Notes under the pieces: model-generated
The model's input: only the letters and a program-made list of their open reading frames with translations
What the model was told of the DNA's origin: nothing
Databases searched by the model: none
NCBI GenBank assembly: GCA_000720535.1
Contig: JOAZ01000007.1
Span: 248,001-312,000 of the forward strand
Direction of reading: 5' to 3'
From: Streptomyces halstedii
GTDB taxonomy: Bacteria > Actinomycetota > Actinomycetes > Streptomycetales > Streptomycetaceae
DNA length: 64,000 bases
Translations under genes and position numbers: made by a program
Shown: piece after piece, positions 42,349-51,375 of the stretch
Layout of the letters: every line of letters begins with the position of its first letter
Numbering within the stretch: the stretch's first letter is position 1

Positions 42349-44679
42349 TCAGCAGGCCCCGAGGTCCTCCCAGACGCCCCACTCACCGGTGGAACCGGGC
42401 GTCTCGCCCTTCGTCCACCACTTCGCCTTCCACGTGTGGGAACCGTGGCTCACCGTCGTACCCGTCCCGTACTCCGCCGTGGCGCTCCAGGCGTCCGCCG
42501 CGCAGTCGCCGCCGCTGCCGCCCGGGTCCGTGCCCGGCGACGGGCCGGTGCCGGTGCCCGGCTGGACCAGGGTGGTGCCGCGCGCGAGGTCCCCGGCCAG
42601 GGCGTAGGTGGACCCGTCGAAGGTCACCGTCCAGTTGGACGGGGTGGAGGTCGGCAGGTAGTAGACGAAGTCCAGCTGGACGGAGGCGCCCGGCGCCAGC
42701 GTCTGCCAGGCGGGCAGCGTCAGCGAGACGCGGTTGTAGTCGCCCTTCAGCCCGCCGATGTTGTTCGCCGCGGTGTGGTCGCTGCGCACGATCTTCGTAC
42801 CGAAGCCCGACTGGTCCTTGGCGTTGGCCGGGGCGGAGGTGGCGTAGTCGAACTGGAACTCCGTGCCGCCCGGCAGCGTCGCCGTCGTGTTGTTCGTGAT
42901 CTTCAGCTTCGGGCCGATCGGGTAGTTCGAGTCGCCCAGGGGGAACTGCTCGAACGCCACGTCGATGTCGAGGGCCTCGGCCGGCAGGTCGATCGTGGAG
43001 CGGGTCGCGCCGTACGGGGCGGCCGACCTGAACTTCTCGTACATCGCGGAGGTCAGCGTGGAGCCCTGCTCGTACTGGCCCTTGGCCGCGTTCCAGTCGT
43101 AGTCGCCCGCCAGCTCCCAGATCATCGTGCCGCCGATGCCCTTGTCGACGACGTAGTCCGCCTTCGCGGCCACCGACTGCTCGTCCTCGGTCGAGAGGAA
43201 GACCTTCTTCTGGGCGTTCCACAGCCAGGGCGCGACCAGCGTCGAGTCGTAGTTGCGGACGTAGGTGCCGGTCAGGGTGGTGTCGGCCGGGAAGCCGTAC
43301 TGGGTGACGTAGTCGCCGACGACGCCCTTCTCCAGGTTCTTCGCGTGCCACATGGGGTTGGAGCCCGCCGGGGACTCCTTGCCGTTGTCGTCCAGGTCGT
43401 GCCAGAGGTTGTCGATGCCGACGGCGCCGTCACCGCACGCGGTCAGGCCCGCGCCCGCCGGGCAGTCGGTGGTGGCGGCCTTGCCCCACAGGCCGTTCGT
43501 GCCGCCCTGCACGTTCTTGAAGCCGCGGGAGTAGTACGGCAGCCCGATGTTGATCCGGCCGGCCGGCATGGAGCCGCGGAAGTAGTGGTAGGCCCAGTCG
43601 GTGTTGAGGTAGCCGGTGCCGCCGTACTGGGAGGTGGAGTAGACGCCGGCCTGCGCCAGTTCGGCGTCCTTGCCGTCGTCGAAGAGCGAGGCGTTGGGGC
43701 CGACGTACTCGTTCCAGGCGCCGTGCAGGTCGTACGACATGATGTTGACGTAGTCCAGGTACTTCTGGACCTGGAAGGTCTCCATGCCGCGCAGCAGATA
43801 GCCGGAGGAGGGCGCCGCGACGGTCAGCAGGCGGTGGGTGCCGTCCTCGGCGGAGGCCCGGTCGAGCTTCTCGCGCAGCGTCTTCATCAGGGCGCTGTAG
43901 CCCTTGACCAGACCGGCCCGGCGCGCGTTGGCCAGGGTGTGGTCGAGCGGGTTGCCCGCGTCCTTCATCGTCGTCGGGTACTCGTAGTCGATGTCGACGC
44001 CGTCGAAGCCGTATTTCTTGAGGAAGGCGACCGTGGAGTCGGCGAAGGTGTCGATGCCGCGCTGGTTGACCGAGCCGTCGGCGTTGGTGGCCATCGTGTA
44101 GAAGCCGCCGGAGTCCACCCGGTCGCCGCTGTCGTCGAAGTAGCCGCCCGTCTCGGCCCAACCGCCCACCGAGACCAGGGTCTTCACGTTCGGATGCTGC
44201 TTCTTGAACTTGTTGAGCAGGTTGAAATGGCCCTGGTAGGGGAGGGCGGGGTCCATCTCGGCGCCCGCCACGTCCGGCCAGGTCATCCCGGTGGAGGCGT
44301 TCTCGGGGCCGTCGGTGCCCACGGAGATCCTGTTGTCACCGTCGACGTGCGCGAAGGCGTAATTCAGATGGGTGACCTTGTCCCAGGGGATGTCCGAGGC
44401 GAGGTAGGCGTCCTTGCCGTCCTTGCCGGTACGCCAGTTGGTGAAGTACCCGATGACGCGCCGCTGGTGGTCGGCGCCCATCTTCTCGCGGCCTTCGCTG
44501 TCGTAGACGGAGCAGTAGGGGACGTCGACGCCCGGTGTCCGGTACAGCCCGTCGGGGCGACAGGACTCCTGGTCGGCGGCGGCGGCCGACGGGGCGGCGG
44601 TGAGCGAGCCCAGCAGCAGACCGGCGGCGGCGGCGCCGGCCGCGAGCAGGGTGGCTCTCGCGCGGGTGGGGGACAGCAT
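42349..44679 (-). CDS. Secreted GH18 chitinase with C-terminal chitin-binding module
   Basis: 776 residues. A Sec-type signal peptide (1 to about 35, ending AAPSAAAA) precedes the GH18 barrel, whose catalytic motif DGVDIDYEYP is near 224-233 (DxxDxDxE with the acid Glu). MSYDLHGAWNEY and MIWELAGDYDW are further substrate-site strands. A beta-rich linker domain and a CBM5/12-type module (tryptophans in HTWKAKWWTKGETP and WGVWEDLGAC) follow. The ATG has AGGAGG eight bases upstream. From memory this is the SCO1444-type chitinase. The promoter has the chitin-induction repeats. Confidence 0.95.
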   Translation of the reverse strand: MLSPTRARATLLAAGAAAAGLLLGSLTAAPSAAAADQESCRPDGLYRTPGVDVPYCSVYDSEGREKMGADHQRRVIGYFTNWRTGKDGKDAYLASDIPWDKVTHLNYAFAHVDGDNRISVGTDGPENASTGMTWPDVAGAEMDPALPYQGHFNLLNKFKKQHPNVKTLVSVGGWAETGGYFDDSGDRVDSGGFYTMATNADGSVNQRGIDTFADSTVAFLKKYGFDGVDIDYEYPTTMKDAGNPLDHTLANARRAGLVKGYSALMKTLREKLDRASAEDGTHRLLTVAAPSSGYLLRGMETFQVQKYLDYVNIMSYDLHGAWNEYVGPNASLFDDGKDAELAQAGVYSTSQYGGTGYLNTDWAYHYFRGSMPAGRINIGLPYYSRGFKNVQGGTNGLWGKAATTDCPAGAGLTACGDGAVGIDNLWHDLDDNGKESPAGSNPMWHAKNLEKGVVGDYVTQYGFPADTTLTGTYVRNYDSTLVAPWLWNAQKKVFLSTEDEQSVAAKADYVVDKGIGGTMIWELAGDYDWNAAKGQYEQGSTLTSAMYEKFRSAAPYGATRSTIDLPAEALDIDVAFEQFPLGDSNYPIGPKLKITNNTTATLPGGTEFQFDYATSAPANAKDQSGFGTKIVRSDHTAANNIGGLKGDYNRVSLTLPAWQTLAPGASVQLDFVYYLPTSTPSNWTVTFDGSTYALAGDLARGTTLVQPGTGTGPSPGTDPGGSGGDCAADAWSATAEYGTGTTVSHGSHTWKAKWWTKGETPGSTGEWGVWEDLGAC

Positions 44680-44787
44680 GTGTTGTTCCTCCTGGGGAGG
44701 TCGGCTGAACACAACTGGCGGGGGAGGGAGTTGCGGGGGATCCGGGTGTGCGCACACCCTGGCGGAGCTTCCTCGGAGGTGACGCAG

Positions 44788-44830
44788 AGATTAAGAGGAC
44801 TAGACCAGTAAGGTCAATAGGTCTGGACCA
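44788..44830 (-). promoter_or_regulatory. Chitinase promoter with 12-bp repeats and DasR-type site
   Basis: Read on the minus strand: TGGTCCAGACCT (44830-44819), TTGACC -35 (44817-44812), TGGTCTAGTCCT (44807-44796) and, 18 bases from the -35, a TAATCT -10 (44793-44788). Two 12-bp direct repeats around the -35 box are the classic Streptomyces chitinase promoter layout. ACTGGTCTAGTCCTCT matches the DasR consensus ACTGGTCTAGACCACT at 14 of 16 bases, predicting N-acetylglucosamine-responsive repression. Confidence 0.85.
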
Positions 44831-45019
44831 TTCGAGCCCGGGGGTGCGGGGCCGGGCCGCCCGCGTGCCCCGCCGCCCCGTCGCCGTCCGCCGTCGTCCG
44901 TCGCCCTCCCCTGAGCCCGCGCCGGGTGACGGAGTCCGTGCGCTCTGTGAGCGGTCCCACAGGTGGCCCCCGTCCGGCCCGGAGCCGACCGTGGCACAAT
45001 GAGTTCTGTACCAGCAGCA

Positions 45020-45146
45020 GCGCACTCCGGGGTCGGTGCAATTCCGAACCGGCGGTTACAGTCCGCGACCCGTCCGCATCCAGCGGCCGGTTGACCAGGT
45101 GAGATTCCTGGACCGACGGTTAAAGTCCGGATGGGAGGCAGTGCGC
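45020..45146 (+). promoter_or_regulatory. FMN riboswitch (RFN element) controlling the rib operon
   Basis: The conserved RFN blocks are present in order: GGGGTCGGTG, CCGGCGGTTACAGTCCGCGA, GTGAGATTCCTG and CCGACGGTTAAAGTCCGGATG. The closing P1 stem GCGCACT (45020-45026) pairs perfectly with AGTGCGC (45140-45146). It lies 164 bases before ribD. High FMN is expected to reduce rib expression. A CCGCC/GGCGG hairpin just after P1 may be part of the expression platform. A CACAAT box at 44995-45000 is a weak -10 candidate. Confidence 0.95.
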
Positions 45147-45310
45147 GGCGGGCCGTCACAGGTACGCCGCCGTCGGCGGACGGGCATGTCCGGGTTCTCC
45201 CGGCGCAGCCCTGTCCTTGCCGCCGGTCCCGGCGTTCCCTGTCGCGTTCCGCTTCTTCTGCCGTCCTCGGCAGGCCCCGGAGTCCGTGCCCGAAGAGGCA
45301 GGAGGACCCG

Positions 45311-46405
45311 GTGGCCACCACGGCCGACATCACCGCCATGCGGCGCGCGATCACGCTCGCGGCCCGCGGTCTCGGCGCCACCAGCCCCAACCCGGTCGTC
45401 GGCTGCGTCGTCCTCGACGCCGCCGGAGCACCCGCGGGCGAGGGCTTCCACCAGCGCGCCGGCGGCCCGCACGCCGAGATCCACGCCCTGCGCGCGGCCG
45501 GTGAGAAGGCCCGGGGCGGCACCGCCTACGTCACCCTCGAACCCTGCGACCACACGGGCCGCACCGGCCCCTGCGCGCGGGCGCTCCTCGACGCCGGGAT
45601 CCGCCGCGTCGTGTACGCGGTCGCCGACCCGGATCCACGGGCCACCGGCGGCGCCGACACCCTGCGCGCGGCCGGCGTCCAGGTGGAGCGGGGCCTCCTC
45701 GCCGACGAGGCGGAGGAGGGCAACACCGCCTGGCTCACCTCGGTGCGCCTGGGCCGCCCGCACGTGCGGTGGAAGTACGCCGCCACCCTCGACGGCCGGG
45801 TCGCCGCCGCCGACGCCACCAGCCGTTGGATCACCTCCGCCGAGTCCCGCGCCGACGTGCACCGGCTGCGTGCCGAGTCCGACGCCGTGGTGATCGGCTC
45901 CGGCACCGCCCGCGCCGACGACCCGCAACTGGGCGTACGCGGCGTCGAGGGAGCCGTCCAGCCCCTCCGGGTCGTCGTGGACACCGGGGCCACGGCCGTG
46001 CGGCCGGGCGCCCGGATCCTCGACCCCACCGCGCCCACCCTGATCGCCGTCGCCCAGGACGCGGAGACCGCGCACCTCCCGCAGGACGCCGTCCTGCGGC
46101 TGCCGCGCGCCGCCACCGGCCCCGGCCTGGACATCCCGGCCCTGCTCGCCGCCCTGCACGCCCGCGGCGTCCGCTCCGTCCTGCTCGAAGGCGGCCCCGT
46201 ACTGGCCGGCTCCTTCGTCGCCGCGCGCTGTGTCGACACCGTCGTCGGCTACATCGCCCCGGTCCTCCTCGGCGCGGGCCCCGCAGCCCTCGCCGACGCC
46301 GGAATCACCACCATCGCCCAGGCGTTGCGCCTCGCGGTGACCGAGACCGTCCGCATCGGCCCCGATCTGCGCGTCACCGCCGTCCCCGCTCGGAAGGGAA
46401 ACTAG
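45311..46405 (+). CDS. ribD: Bifunctional riboflavin deaminase/reductase
   Basis: Deaminates the pyrimidine ring and reduces the ribosyl group of the GTP-cyclohydrolase product. The 364 residues contain an N-terminal deaminase with zinc ligands in HAEIHAL and PCDHTGRTGPC, and a C-terminal reductase related to dihydrofolate reductase (HVRWKYAATLDGRVAA, VLLEGGPVLAGSF). The GTG at 45311 is nine bases after AGGAGGA and begins just before the first helix. It is the first gene under the FMN riboswitch. Its stop overlaps the ribE start by one base. Confidence 0.96.
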   Translation: MATTADITAMRRAITLAARGLGATSPNPVVGCVVLDAAGAPAGEGFHQRAGGPHAEIHALRAAGEKARGGTAYVTLEPCDHTGRTGPCARALLDAGIRRVVYAVADPDPRATGGADTLRAAGVQVERGLLADEAEEGNTAWLTSVRLGRPHVRWKYAATLDGRVAAADATSRWITSAESRADVHRLRAESDAVVIGSGTARADDPQLGVRGVEGAVQPLRVVVDTGATAVRPGARILDPTAPTLIAVAQDAETAHLPQDAVLRLPRAATGPGLDIPALLAALHARGVRSVLLEGGPVLAGSFVAARCVDTVVGYIAPVLLGAGPAALADAGITTIAQALRLAVTETVRIGPDLRVTAVPARKGN

Positions 46406-47025
46406 TGTTCACCGGAATCGTCGAAGAACTGGGTGAGGTCACCGCCGTCGAACGGCTCGCCGACGCCTCCCGCTTCCGACTGCGCGGCCCGCTGGTCACC
46501 GAAGACGCCAAGCACGGCGACTCCATCGCCGTCAACGGCGTCTGCCTCACCGTCGTCGGCCTCGACGGGGACCAGTTCACCGCCGACGTGATGGCCGAGA
46601 CCCTGAACCGCTCCAGCCTCGGCGCCCTGGCCACCGGCTCCCGCGTCAACCTGGAACGCCCGATGGCGCTCGGCGGCCGGCTCGGCGGACACATCGTCCA
46701 GGGGCACGTGGACGGCACCGGCCGCATCGTGGAGCGCACGCCCTCCGAGCACTGGGAGCTCGTGAAGGTCTCCCTCCCCGGCGGTCTGGCCCGCTACGTG
46801 GTGGAGAAGGGCTCGATCACCGTGGACGGCGTCAGCCTCACCGTCGTCGACGCGGCCCCCGACCACTTCACCATCAGCCTCATCCCCACCACCCTCGCCC
46901 TGACCACGCTCGGCATCAAGCAGCCCGGCGACCCGGTCAACCTGGAGGTGGACGTCCTCGCGAAGTACGTCGAGCGGCTGCTCGCCGCCGGCCCGGGGAC
47001 GGAACCCGGGGAGCCGGTCGCATGA
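46405..47025 (+). CDS. ribE: Riboflavin synthase alpha chain
   Basis: Dismutates two dimethyl-ribityl-lumazines to riboflavin. The 206 residues show the internal duplication of two lumazine-binding barrels: [12 protein letters not shown] with [13 protein letters not shown], then [12 protein letters not shown] with [12 protein letters not shown]. The GTG start overlaps the ribD TAG by one base, and the stop overlaps the ribM ATG (ATGA). The operon order ribD-ribE-ribM-ribBA-ribH is typical of Streptomyces. Confidence 0.97.
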   Translation: MFTGIVEELGEVTAVERLADASRFRLRGPLVTEDAKHGDSIAVNGVCLTVVGLDGDQFTADVMAETLNRSSLGALATGSRVNLERPMALGGRLGGHIVQGHVDGTGRIVERTPSEHWELVKVSLPGGLARYVVEKGSITVDGVSLTVVDAAPDHFTISLIPTTLALTTLGIKQPGDPVNLEVDVLAKYVERLLAAGPGTEPGEPVA

Positions 47026-47666
47026 GCGCGCTGGACTGGCTGAACTCCGAGGCGTTCACCGCCTTCGGGCAGCACATCATCTGGTCGGACATGCTCGGCA
47101 ACACGATCGGCCTGTTCGCCCTGGCCCTCGGCTGGCTCCGCTCGGTGTGGACCTGGCCCGCCCAACTGCTCTCCGGCCTCGTCCTGATCGCCGCCAACGT
47201 GTCGGTGCAGCAGGCCGGCAGCGTCGGCAAACAGCTGATCGTCGTCGCCGTCGCCGTATGGGGCTGGCAGCAGTGGACCCGCGGCCGGCGGCAGGCGCAG
47301 GACGGCTCCCTCGCCGTACGCTTCGCCACCTGGCGCGAGCGCGGCTACCTGCTCGGCGCGGCCGCCCTCGGCACCCTCGCGGTCGGCGGACTGTTCACCG
47401 CCTTCCCGTCCCTGTCCTGGAGCCCGTGGGCCGACGCCTACATCTTCGCCGGCACCCTCGTCGCGATGGTCGCCCAGGCCCGTGGCATGGTCGAGTTCTG
47501 GTTCGCGTGGCTGCTGGTCGACCTCGTCGGCGTCCCGCTCAACTTCCACAGCGGGCTCGCCTTCTCCGGTCTCATCTACGTCGTCTACGGCGCCCTCGTC
47601 CTGTGGGGCATGCGCGACTGGTGGCTGCGTACCCGGACACCCGCTCTGGAAGGAGCCACGGCATGA
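47022..47666 (+). CDS. ribM: PnuC-like riboflavin transporter RibM
   Basis: 214 residues with about seven hydrophobic helices and the PnuC-family tryptophan pattern WGWQQW. Although PnuC proteins import nicotinamide riboside, the homologue in this operon position in Streptomyces davawensis and Corynebacterium (RibM/PnuX) moves riboflavin and roseoflavin by facilitated diffusion. Being inside an FMN-riboswitch operon supports a flavin role. The ATG overlaps the ribE stop, and the stop overlaps the ribBA ATG. Confidence 0.92.
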   Translation: MSALDWLNSEAFTAFGQHIIWSDMLGNTIGLFALALGWLRSVWTWPAQLLSGLVLIAANVSVQQAGSVGKQLIVVAVAVWGWQQWTRGRRQAQDGSLAVRFATWRERGYLLGAAALGTLAVGGLFTAFPSLSWSPWADAYIFAGTLVAMVAQARGMVEFWFAWLLVDLVGVPLNFHSGLAFSGLIYVVYGALVLWGMRDWWLRTRTPALEGATA

Positions 47667-48949
47667 CCGACCGTCCCGCCCGGCCCCACGACCTCTCCTA
47701 CGACCTGTCGCTCGACCCCGTCGCCCAGGCCGTCCGCGACATCGCCGCCGGCCGGCCCGTCGTGGTCGTCGACGACGAGAACCGGGAGAACGAGGGCGAC
47801 CTCGTCATCGCCGCCGAGAAGGCGACCCCCGAGATCGTCGCGTTCATGATGAGCGAGTGCCGGGGCCTGATCTGCGCGCCCATGGAGCACGACGAACTGG
47901 AACGCCTCGCGCTCCCGCAGATGGTCGCGCACAACACCGAGTCGATGCGGACGGCCTTCACCGTCTCCGTCGACGCCTCAAACGCCCACGGCGTCACCAC
48001 CGGGATCTCCGCCGCCGACCGCGCCACCACCCTGCGGATGCTGGCGGGCGGCGCGGCCGGACCGGACGACTTCGTACGCCCCGGGCACATCTTCCCGCTG
48101 CGGGCCCGGCCCGGCGGGGTCCTGGTCCGCAACGGCCACACCGAGGCCGCGGTCGACCTCGCGCGGCTCGCCGGGCTGCGGCCCGCCGGGGCCATCGTGG
48201 AGATCGCCGGCGAGGACGGGACCATGCTGCGGCTGCCCGAACTCGTCCCGTTCGCCCGCAAGCACGGCCTCACGATCATCTCCATCGAGGACCTCGTCGC
48301 CTACCGGCGCAGCGCCGAGCCGACGGTCCGCCGCGAGGCGGAGGTCCGGCTGCCCACCGCGTTCGGGCCGTTCACCGCGTACGGCTACCGCTCCACCGTC
48401 GACGGCGTGGAGCACGTGGCGCTCGTGCACGGCGACCTCGGCGACGGCCAGGACGTCCTCGTCCGGGTCCACTCCGAATGCCTGACCGGCGACATCTTCG
48501 CCTCCCAGCGCTGCGACTGCGGCCCGCAGCTGCACGCCTCCATGGAGCGGATCACGGACGAGGGACGCGGAGTCGTCGTCTATCTGCGCGGCCACGAGGG
48601 CCGGGGCATCGGACTGCTGTCCAAGCTGCGCGCGTACGAACTCCAGGAACGCGGCTCCGACACCCTCGACGCCAACCTCGAACTCGGCCTGCCCGCCGAC
48701 GCCCGGGACTACGCGGCCGGCGCGCGGATCCTCACCGACCTCGGGGTGCGCACCCTGCGGCTGATGACCAACAACCCGGACAAGACCGCGGCCCTGGTCC
48801 GGCACGGACTCGGCGTCACCGGCCGCGTCCCCATGCCGGTCCAGGCCGGTGAGCACAACCTGCGGTACCTGCGCACCAAGCGCGACCGCATGGGCCACGA
48901 CCTGCCCTGGCTCGACGCCCCCGCGGTGTCGGCCTGCGGCAACCAGTAA
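47663..48949 (+). CDS. ribBA: Bifunctional DHBP synthase / GTP cyclohydrolase II
   Basis: Makes both starting blocks of riboflavin: 3,4-dihydroxybutanone 4-phosphate from ribulose 5-phosphate (N-terminal domain, about 1-215, with [15 protein letters not shown] and [16 protein letters not shown]) and diaminohydroxypyrimidine from GTP (C-terminal domain). The latter has zinc ligands in [15 protein letters not shown] and the catalytic [12 protein letters not shown]. 428 residues is normal for the fusion. The ATG at 47663 overlaps the ribM stop, with GGAG ten bases upstream. Confidence 0.97.
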   Translation: MTDRPARPHDLSYDLSLDPVAQAVRDIAAGRPVVVVDDENRENEGDLVIAAEKATPEIVAFMMSECRGLICAPMEHDELERLALPQMVAHNTESMRTAFTVSVDASNAHGVTTGISAADRATTLRMLAGGAAGPDDFVRPGHIFPLRARPGGVLVRNGHTEAAVDLARLAGLRPAGAIVEIAGEDGTMLRLPELVPFARKHGLTIISIEDLVAYRRSAEPTVRREAEVRLPTAFGPFTAYGYRSTVDGVEHVALVHGDLGDGQDVLVRVHSECLTGDIFASQRCDCGPQLHASMERITDEGRGVVVYLRGHEGRGIGLLSKLRAYELQERGSDTLDANLELGLPADARDYAAGARILTDLGVRTLRLMTNNPDKTAALVRHGLGVTGRVPMPVQAGEHNLRYLRTKRDRMGHDLPWLDAPAVSACGNQ

Positions 48950-48974
48950 CCACCGACGCACCACCAGGAGAGAC

Positions 48975-49460
48975 ATGAGCGGCAAGGGCGCACCCGAACT
49001 GTCCGTACGCAACTGCGGCGACCTCCGGGTCGCGGTGATCGCGGCCCAGTGGCACGAGAAGGTCATGGACGGACTCGTCGACGGGGCCCTGCGCGCCCTG
49101 CACGACCTGGGCATCGACGAACCGACCCTGCTGAGGGTGCCCGGCAGCTTCGAACTGCCGGTGGTGGCCAAGGTCCTCGCCGACCGCGGCTACGACGCGA
49201 TCGTCGCCCTCGGTGTGATCATCCGCGGCGGCACCCCGCACTTCGAATACGTGTCCCAGGGCGTCACCGCCGGCCTCACCCAGGTCGCCGTCGACACCGG
49301 GGTGCCCATCGGCTTCGGCGTCCTCACCTGTGACACCGACGAGCAGGCGCTCGACCGGGCCGGGCTGGAGGGATCCAACGAGGACAAGGGGCACGAAGCG
49401 GTCACCGCCGCCGTCGCCACCGCCGCCACCCTGCGCACCGTGAGCGAACCCTGGCGCTGA
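48975..49460 (+). CDS. ribH: 6,7-dimethyl-8-ribityllumazine synthase
   Basis: Condenses the pyrimidine and butanone building blocks to lumazine and usually assembles as 60-mer capsids or pentamers. The 161 residues include [21 protein letters not shown], the phosphate-binding [12 protein letters not shown] and the [14 protein letters not shown] active-site segment. The ATG at 48975 follows AGGAGAG. It is the last rib gene. hisE follows 33 bases later on the same strand, so read-through is possible. Confidence 0.96.
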   Translation: MSGKGAPELSVRNCGDLRVAVIAAQWHEKVMDGLVDGALRALHDLGIDEPTLLRVPGSFELPVVAKVLADRGYDAIVALGVIIRGGTPHFEYVSQGVTAGLTQVAVDTGVPIGFGVLTCDTDEQALDRAGLEGSNEDKGHEAVTAAVATAATLRTVSEPWR

Positions 49461-49493
49461 GCGGCCACCGGGACCCCGTATTCTGAGGACATC

Positions 49494-49766
49494 ATGGCGA
49501 ACAAAACCTTCGAAGAGCTCTTCGCCGAGCTCCAGCTCAAGGCCGCCGAAGGCGACCCCTCCACCTCCCGCACCGCCGAACTGGTGGACAAGGGCGTGCA
49601 TGCCATCGGCAAGAAGGTCGTCGAGGAGGCCGCCGAGGTCTGGATGGCCGCCGAGTACGAGGGCAAGGAAGCCGCCGCCGAGGAGATCTCGCAGCTGCTC
49701 TACCACGTCCAGGTGATGATGGTCGCCCGCGGGATCTCCCTCGACGACGTCTACGCCCACCTCTGA
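49494..49766 (+). CDS. hisE: Phosphoribosyl-ATP diphosphatase
   Basis: Hydrolyses phosphoribosyl-ATP to phosphoribosyl-AMP, the second histidine step. The 90 residues form the small all-helical MazG-like fold, with [25 protein letters not shown] supplying the acidic metal-binding residues. The ATG at 49494 begins [14 protein letters not shown] as in relatives. It is followed by hisG, an arrangement common in actinobacteria where hisE-hisG lie apart from the main his operon. Confidence 0.96.
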   Translation: MANKTFEELFAELQLKAAEGDPSTSRTAELVDKGVHAIGKKVVEEAAEVWMAAEYEGKEAAAEEISQLLYHVQVMMVARGISLDDVYAHL

Positions 49767-49825
49767 GCACAGCACGCTCCTCCTGCTCTTCCCCAACTCC
49801 CTCCGCACGAAGGAAAGCTGACCTC

Positions 49826-50674
49826 ATGCTGCGCATCGCCGTCCCCAACAAGGGTTCTCTCTCCGGGCCTGCGATGGCGATGCTCCATGAGGCCGGCTAC
49901 CAGCAGCGCAAGGAGTCCAAGGAACTCGTCCTGGTCGACCCCTCGAACGAGGTCGAGTTCTTCTACCTGCGCCCGCGGGACATCGCGATCTACGTCAGCT
50001 CCGGCCGCCTGGACATCGGCATCACCGGCCGCGACCTGCTCCAGGACTCCGGCGCCGAGGCCGAGGAGATCCTCCAGCTCGGCTTCGCCCGCTCCACCTT
50101 CCGCTACGCCACCAGGCCCGGCACGGCCACCGGCCCGCAGGACTTCGGCGGCATGACGATCGCCACCTCCTACGAGGGCATCGTGGGGGCACACCTCGCG
50201 GGCGCGGGCGTCGACGCCTCCGTCGTCCACCTGGACGGGGCCGTCGAGACCGCCATCGAGCTGGGCGTCGCCCAGGTCATCGCCGACGTCGTGGAGACCG
50301 GCACCAGCCTGCGCAACGCCGGACTGGAAGTCATCGGCGAGCCGATCATGACCTCGGAAGCCGTCGTGATCCGCCGCAAGGGCGCCCCCGGCGACGAGCC
50401 CAAGGTGCGGCAGTTCCTGCGCCGCCTCCAGGGCGTCCTGGTCGCCCGCAGCTACGTGATGATGGACTACGACTGCCGCGTCGAGCACCTGGAGCGCGCG
50501 GTCGCCCTCACCCCCGGCCTGGAGTCGCCGACGATCTCCCCCCTGCACCACGAGGGATGGGTCGCCGTACGCTCCATGGTCGCCGCCAAGGAAGCCCAGC
50601 GGATCATGGACGACCTGTACGAGCTCGGGGCCCGCGCCATCCTCACGACGGCCATCCACGCCTGCCGCCTCTGA
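49826..50674 (+). CDS. hisG: ATP phosphoribosyltransferase, long form
   Basis: First and feedback-regulated step of histidine synthesis. The 282-residue length marks the long, histidine-sensing form that needs no HisZ. The N-terminal two-domain catalytic part begins MLRIAVPNKGSLSGPAM. DIGITGRDLLQDSG and the PRPP loop ADVVETGTSLRNAGL follow. A C-terminal ACT-like regulatory domain starts at about 210 (SPTISPLHHEGWVAVRSMV). The ATG follows GAAGGAAAG. Confidence 0.97.
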   Translation: MLRIAVPNKGSLSGPAMAMLHEAGYQQRKESKELVLVDPSNEVEFFYLRPRDIAIYVSSGRLDIGITGRDLLQDSGAEAEEILQLGFARSTFRYATRPGTATGPQDFGGMTIATSYEGIVGAHLAGAGVDASVVHLDGAVETAIELGVAQVIADVVETGTSLRNAGLEVIGEPIMTSEAVVIRRKGAPGDEPKVRQFLRRLQGVLVARSYVMMDYDCRVEHLERAVALTPGLESPTISPLHHEGWVAVRSMVAAKEAQRIMDDLYELGARAILTTAIHACRL

Positions 50675-50708
50675 CGGCAGGGAACCCCAGTCACGAAGGA
50701 CGCACCCC

Positions 50709-51188
50709 ATGTCCGCCGCCGCCCCCCGGCCCACCGCACGCCCCGACCTCCCGGCCACCTTCCGGCCCACCCTCACCCGGGTGGTGCTGCTGGCCGTGGG
50801 ACTGGTGATGTTCCTCGTCATCACGGCCATCGCGATGATCCTGGAGAGCCTGAGCCCGGGGGAGCGGACCAGCTTCGTCTTCGTCGCCCTGCTCTTCTTC
50901 GGCGTCCTGGCCCTGCTCAGCAGGCCCCGGATCGTCGCCGACGAGAACGGGGTCACCGTGGTCAACATCACCCGGACGCGCCGACTGGCCTGGGCGGAGA
51001 TCGTGCGCGTCAACCTCCGGGCCGGTGACCCCTGGGTCTTCCTCGACCTCAGCGACGGCACCAGCCTGCCCGCCCTCGGCATCCAGCCCGGAATCGCCCG
51101 CGAACACGCCATCCGCGACGCCCGCGCGCTGCGCGCCCTCGCCGAATTCCATGGCAGTGGAGTGGACGAGAGCACACAGAACGGCTGA
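50709..51188 (+). CDS. PH-domain membrane protein, function unknown
   Basis: 159 residues. Two adjacent membrane helices (about 24-45 and 56-70) precede a bacterial PH-like domain: a beta-rich segment with ARP-like RPRIVADENGVTVVNITRTRRLAWAEI, typical of actinobacterial DUF3093/PH_6-type proteins. No catalytic residues are evident. It follows hisG by 34 bases with a good ribosome site (CACGAAGGA), so it may be co-transcribed, although no link with histidine synthesis is known. Confidence 0.88.
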   Translation: MSAAAPRPTARPDLPATFRPTLTRVVLLAVGLVMFLVITAIAMILESLSPGERTSFVFVALLFFGVLALLSRPRIVADENGVTVVNITRTRRLAWAEIVRVNLRAGDPWVFLDLSDGTSLPALGIQPGIAREHAIRDARALRALAEFHGSGVDESTQNG

Positions 51189-51349
51189 GCCCCCTGCCCC
51201 GTACGCCGTCTTCCCGATTATTCTGGAGGACGGCGGCGCCCCGTGCGCGCCCCGCCCCGCACCGAACGGCCCCTGAGGCCCGCGGGGCATTCCTGCGACC
51301 CAAGGAGTGACTCCCTCCAGCAATGGACGGATCGTCCGGTAGTACCTGC

Positions 51350-51375
51350 GCCGCCCCCTCCCCGGAGGCGGCGGC
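51350..51375 (+). promoter_or_regulatory. Hairpin enclosing the ribosome binding site of the first CNNM gene
   Basis: GCCGCCCCCTCC (51350-51361) pairs with GGAGGCGGCGGC (51364-51375) with one mismatch, directly abutting the ATG at 51376. The Shine-Dalgarno GGAGG is fully inside the 3' arm, so translation initiation should require opening of this stem. The tight loop means the top pair is probably open. Confidence 0.55.

Noticed and set aside
47022-47666. Nicotinamide mononucleotide transporter PnuC
   Set aside because: The fold is PnuC-like, but the gene is embedded and overlapping in an FMN-riboswitch riboflavin operon, matching RibM.
51189-51349. Known Mg2+ riboswitch (M-box) before the CNNM genes
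   Set aside because: The conserved M-box core sequences are not present. Only the local hairpin at 51350-51375 stands out.
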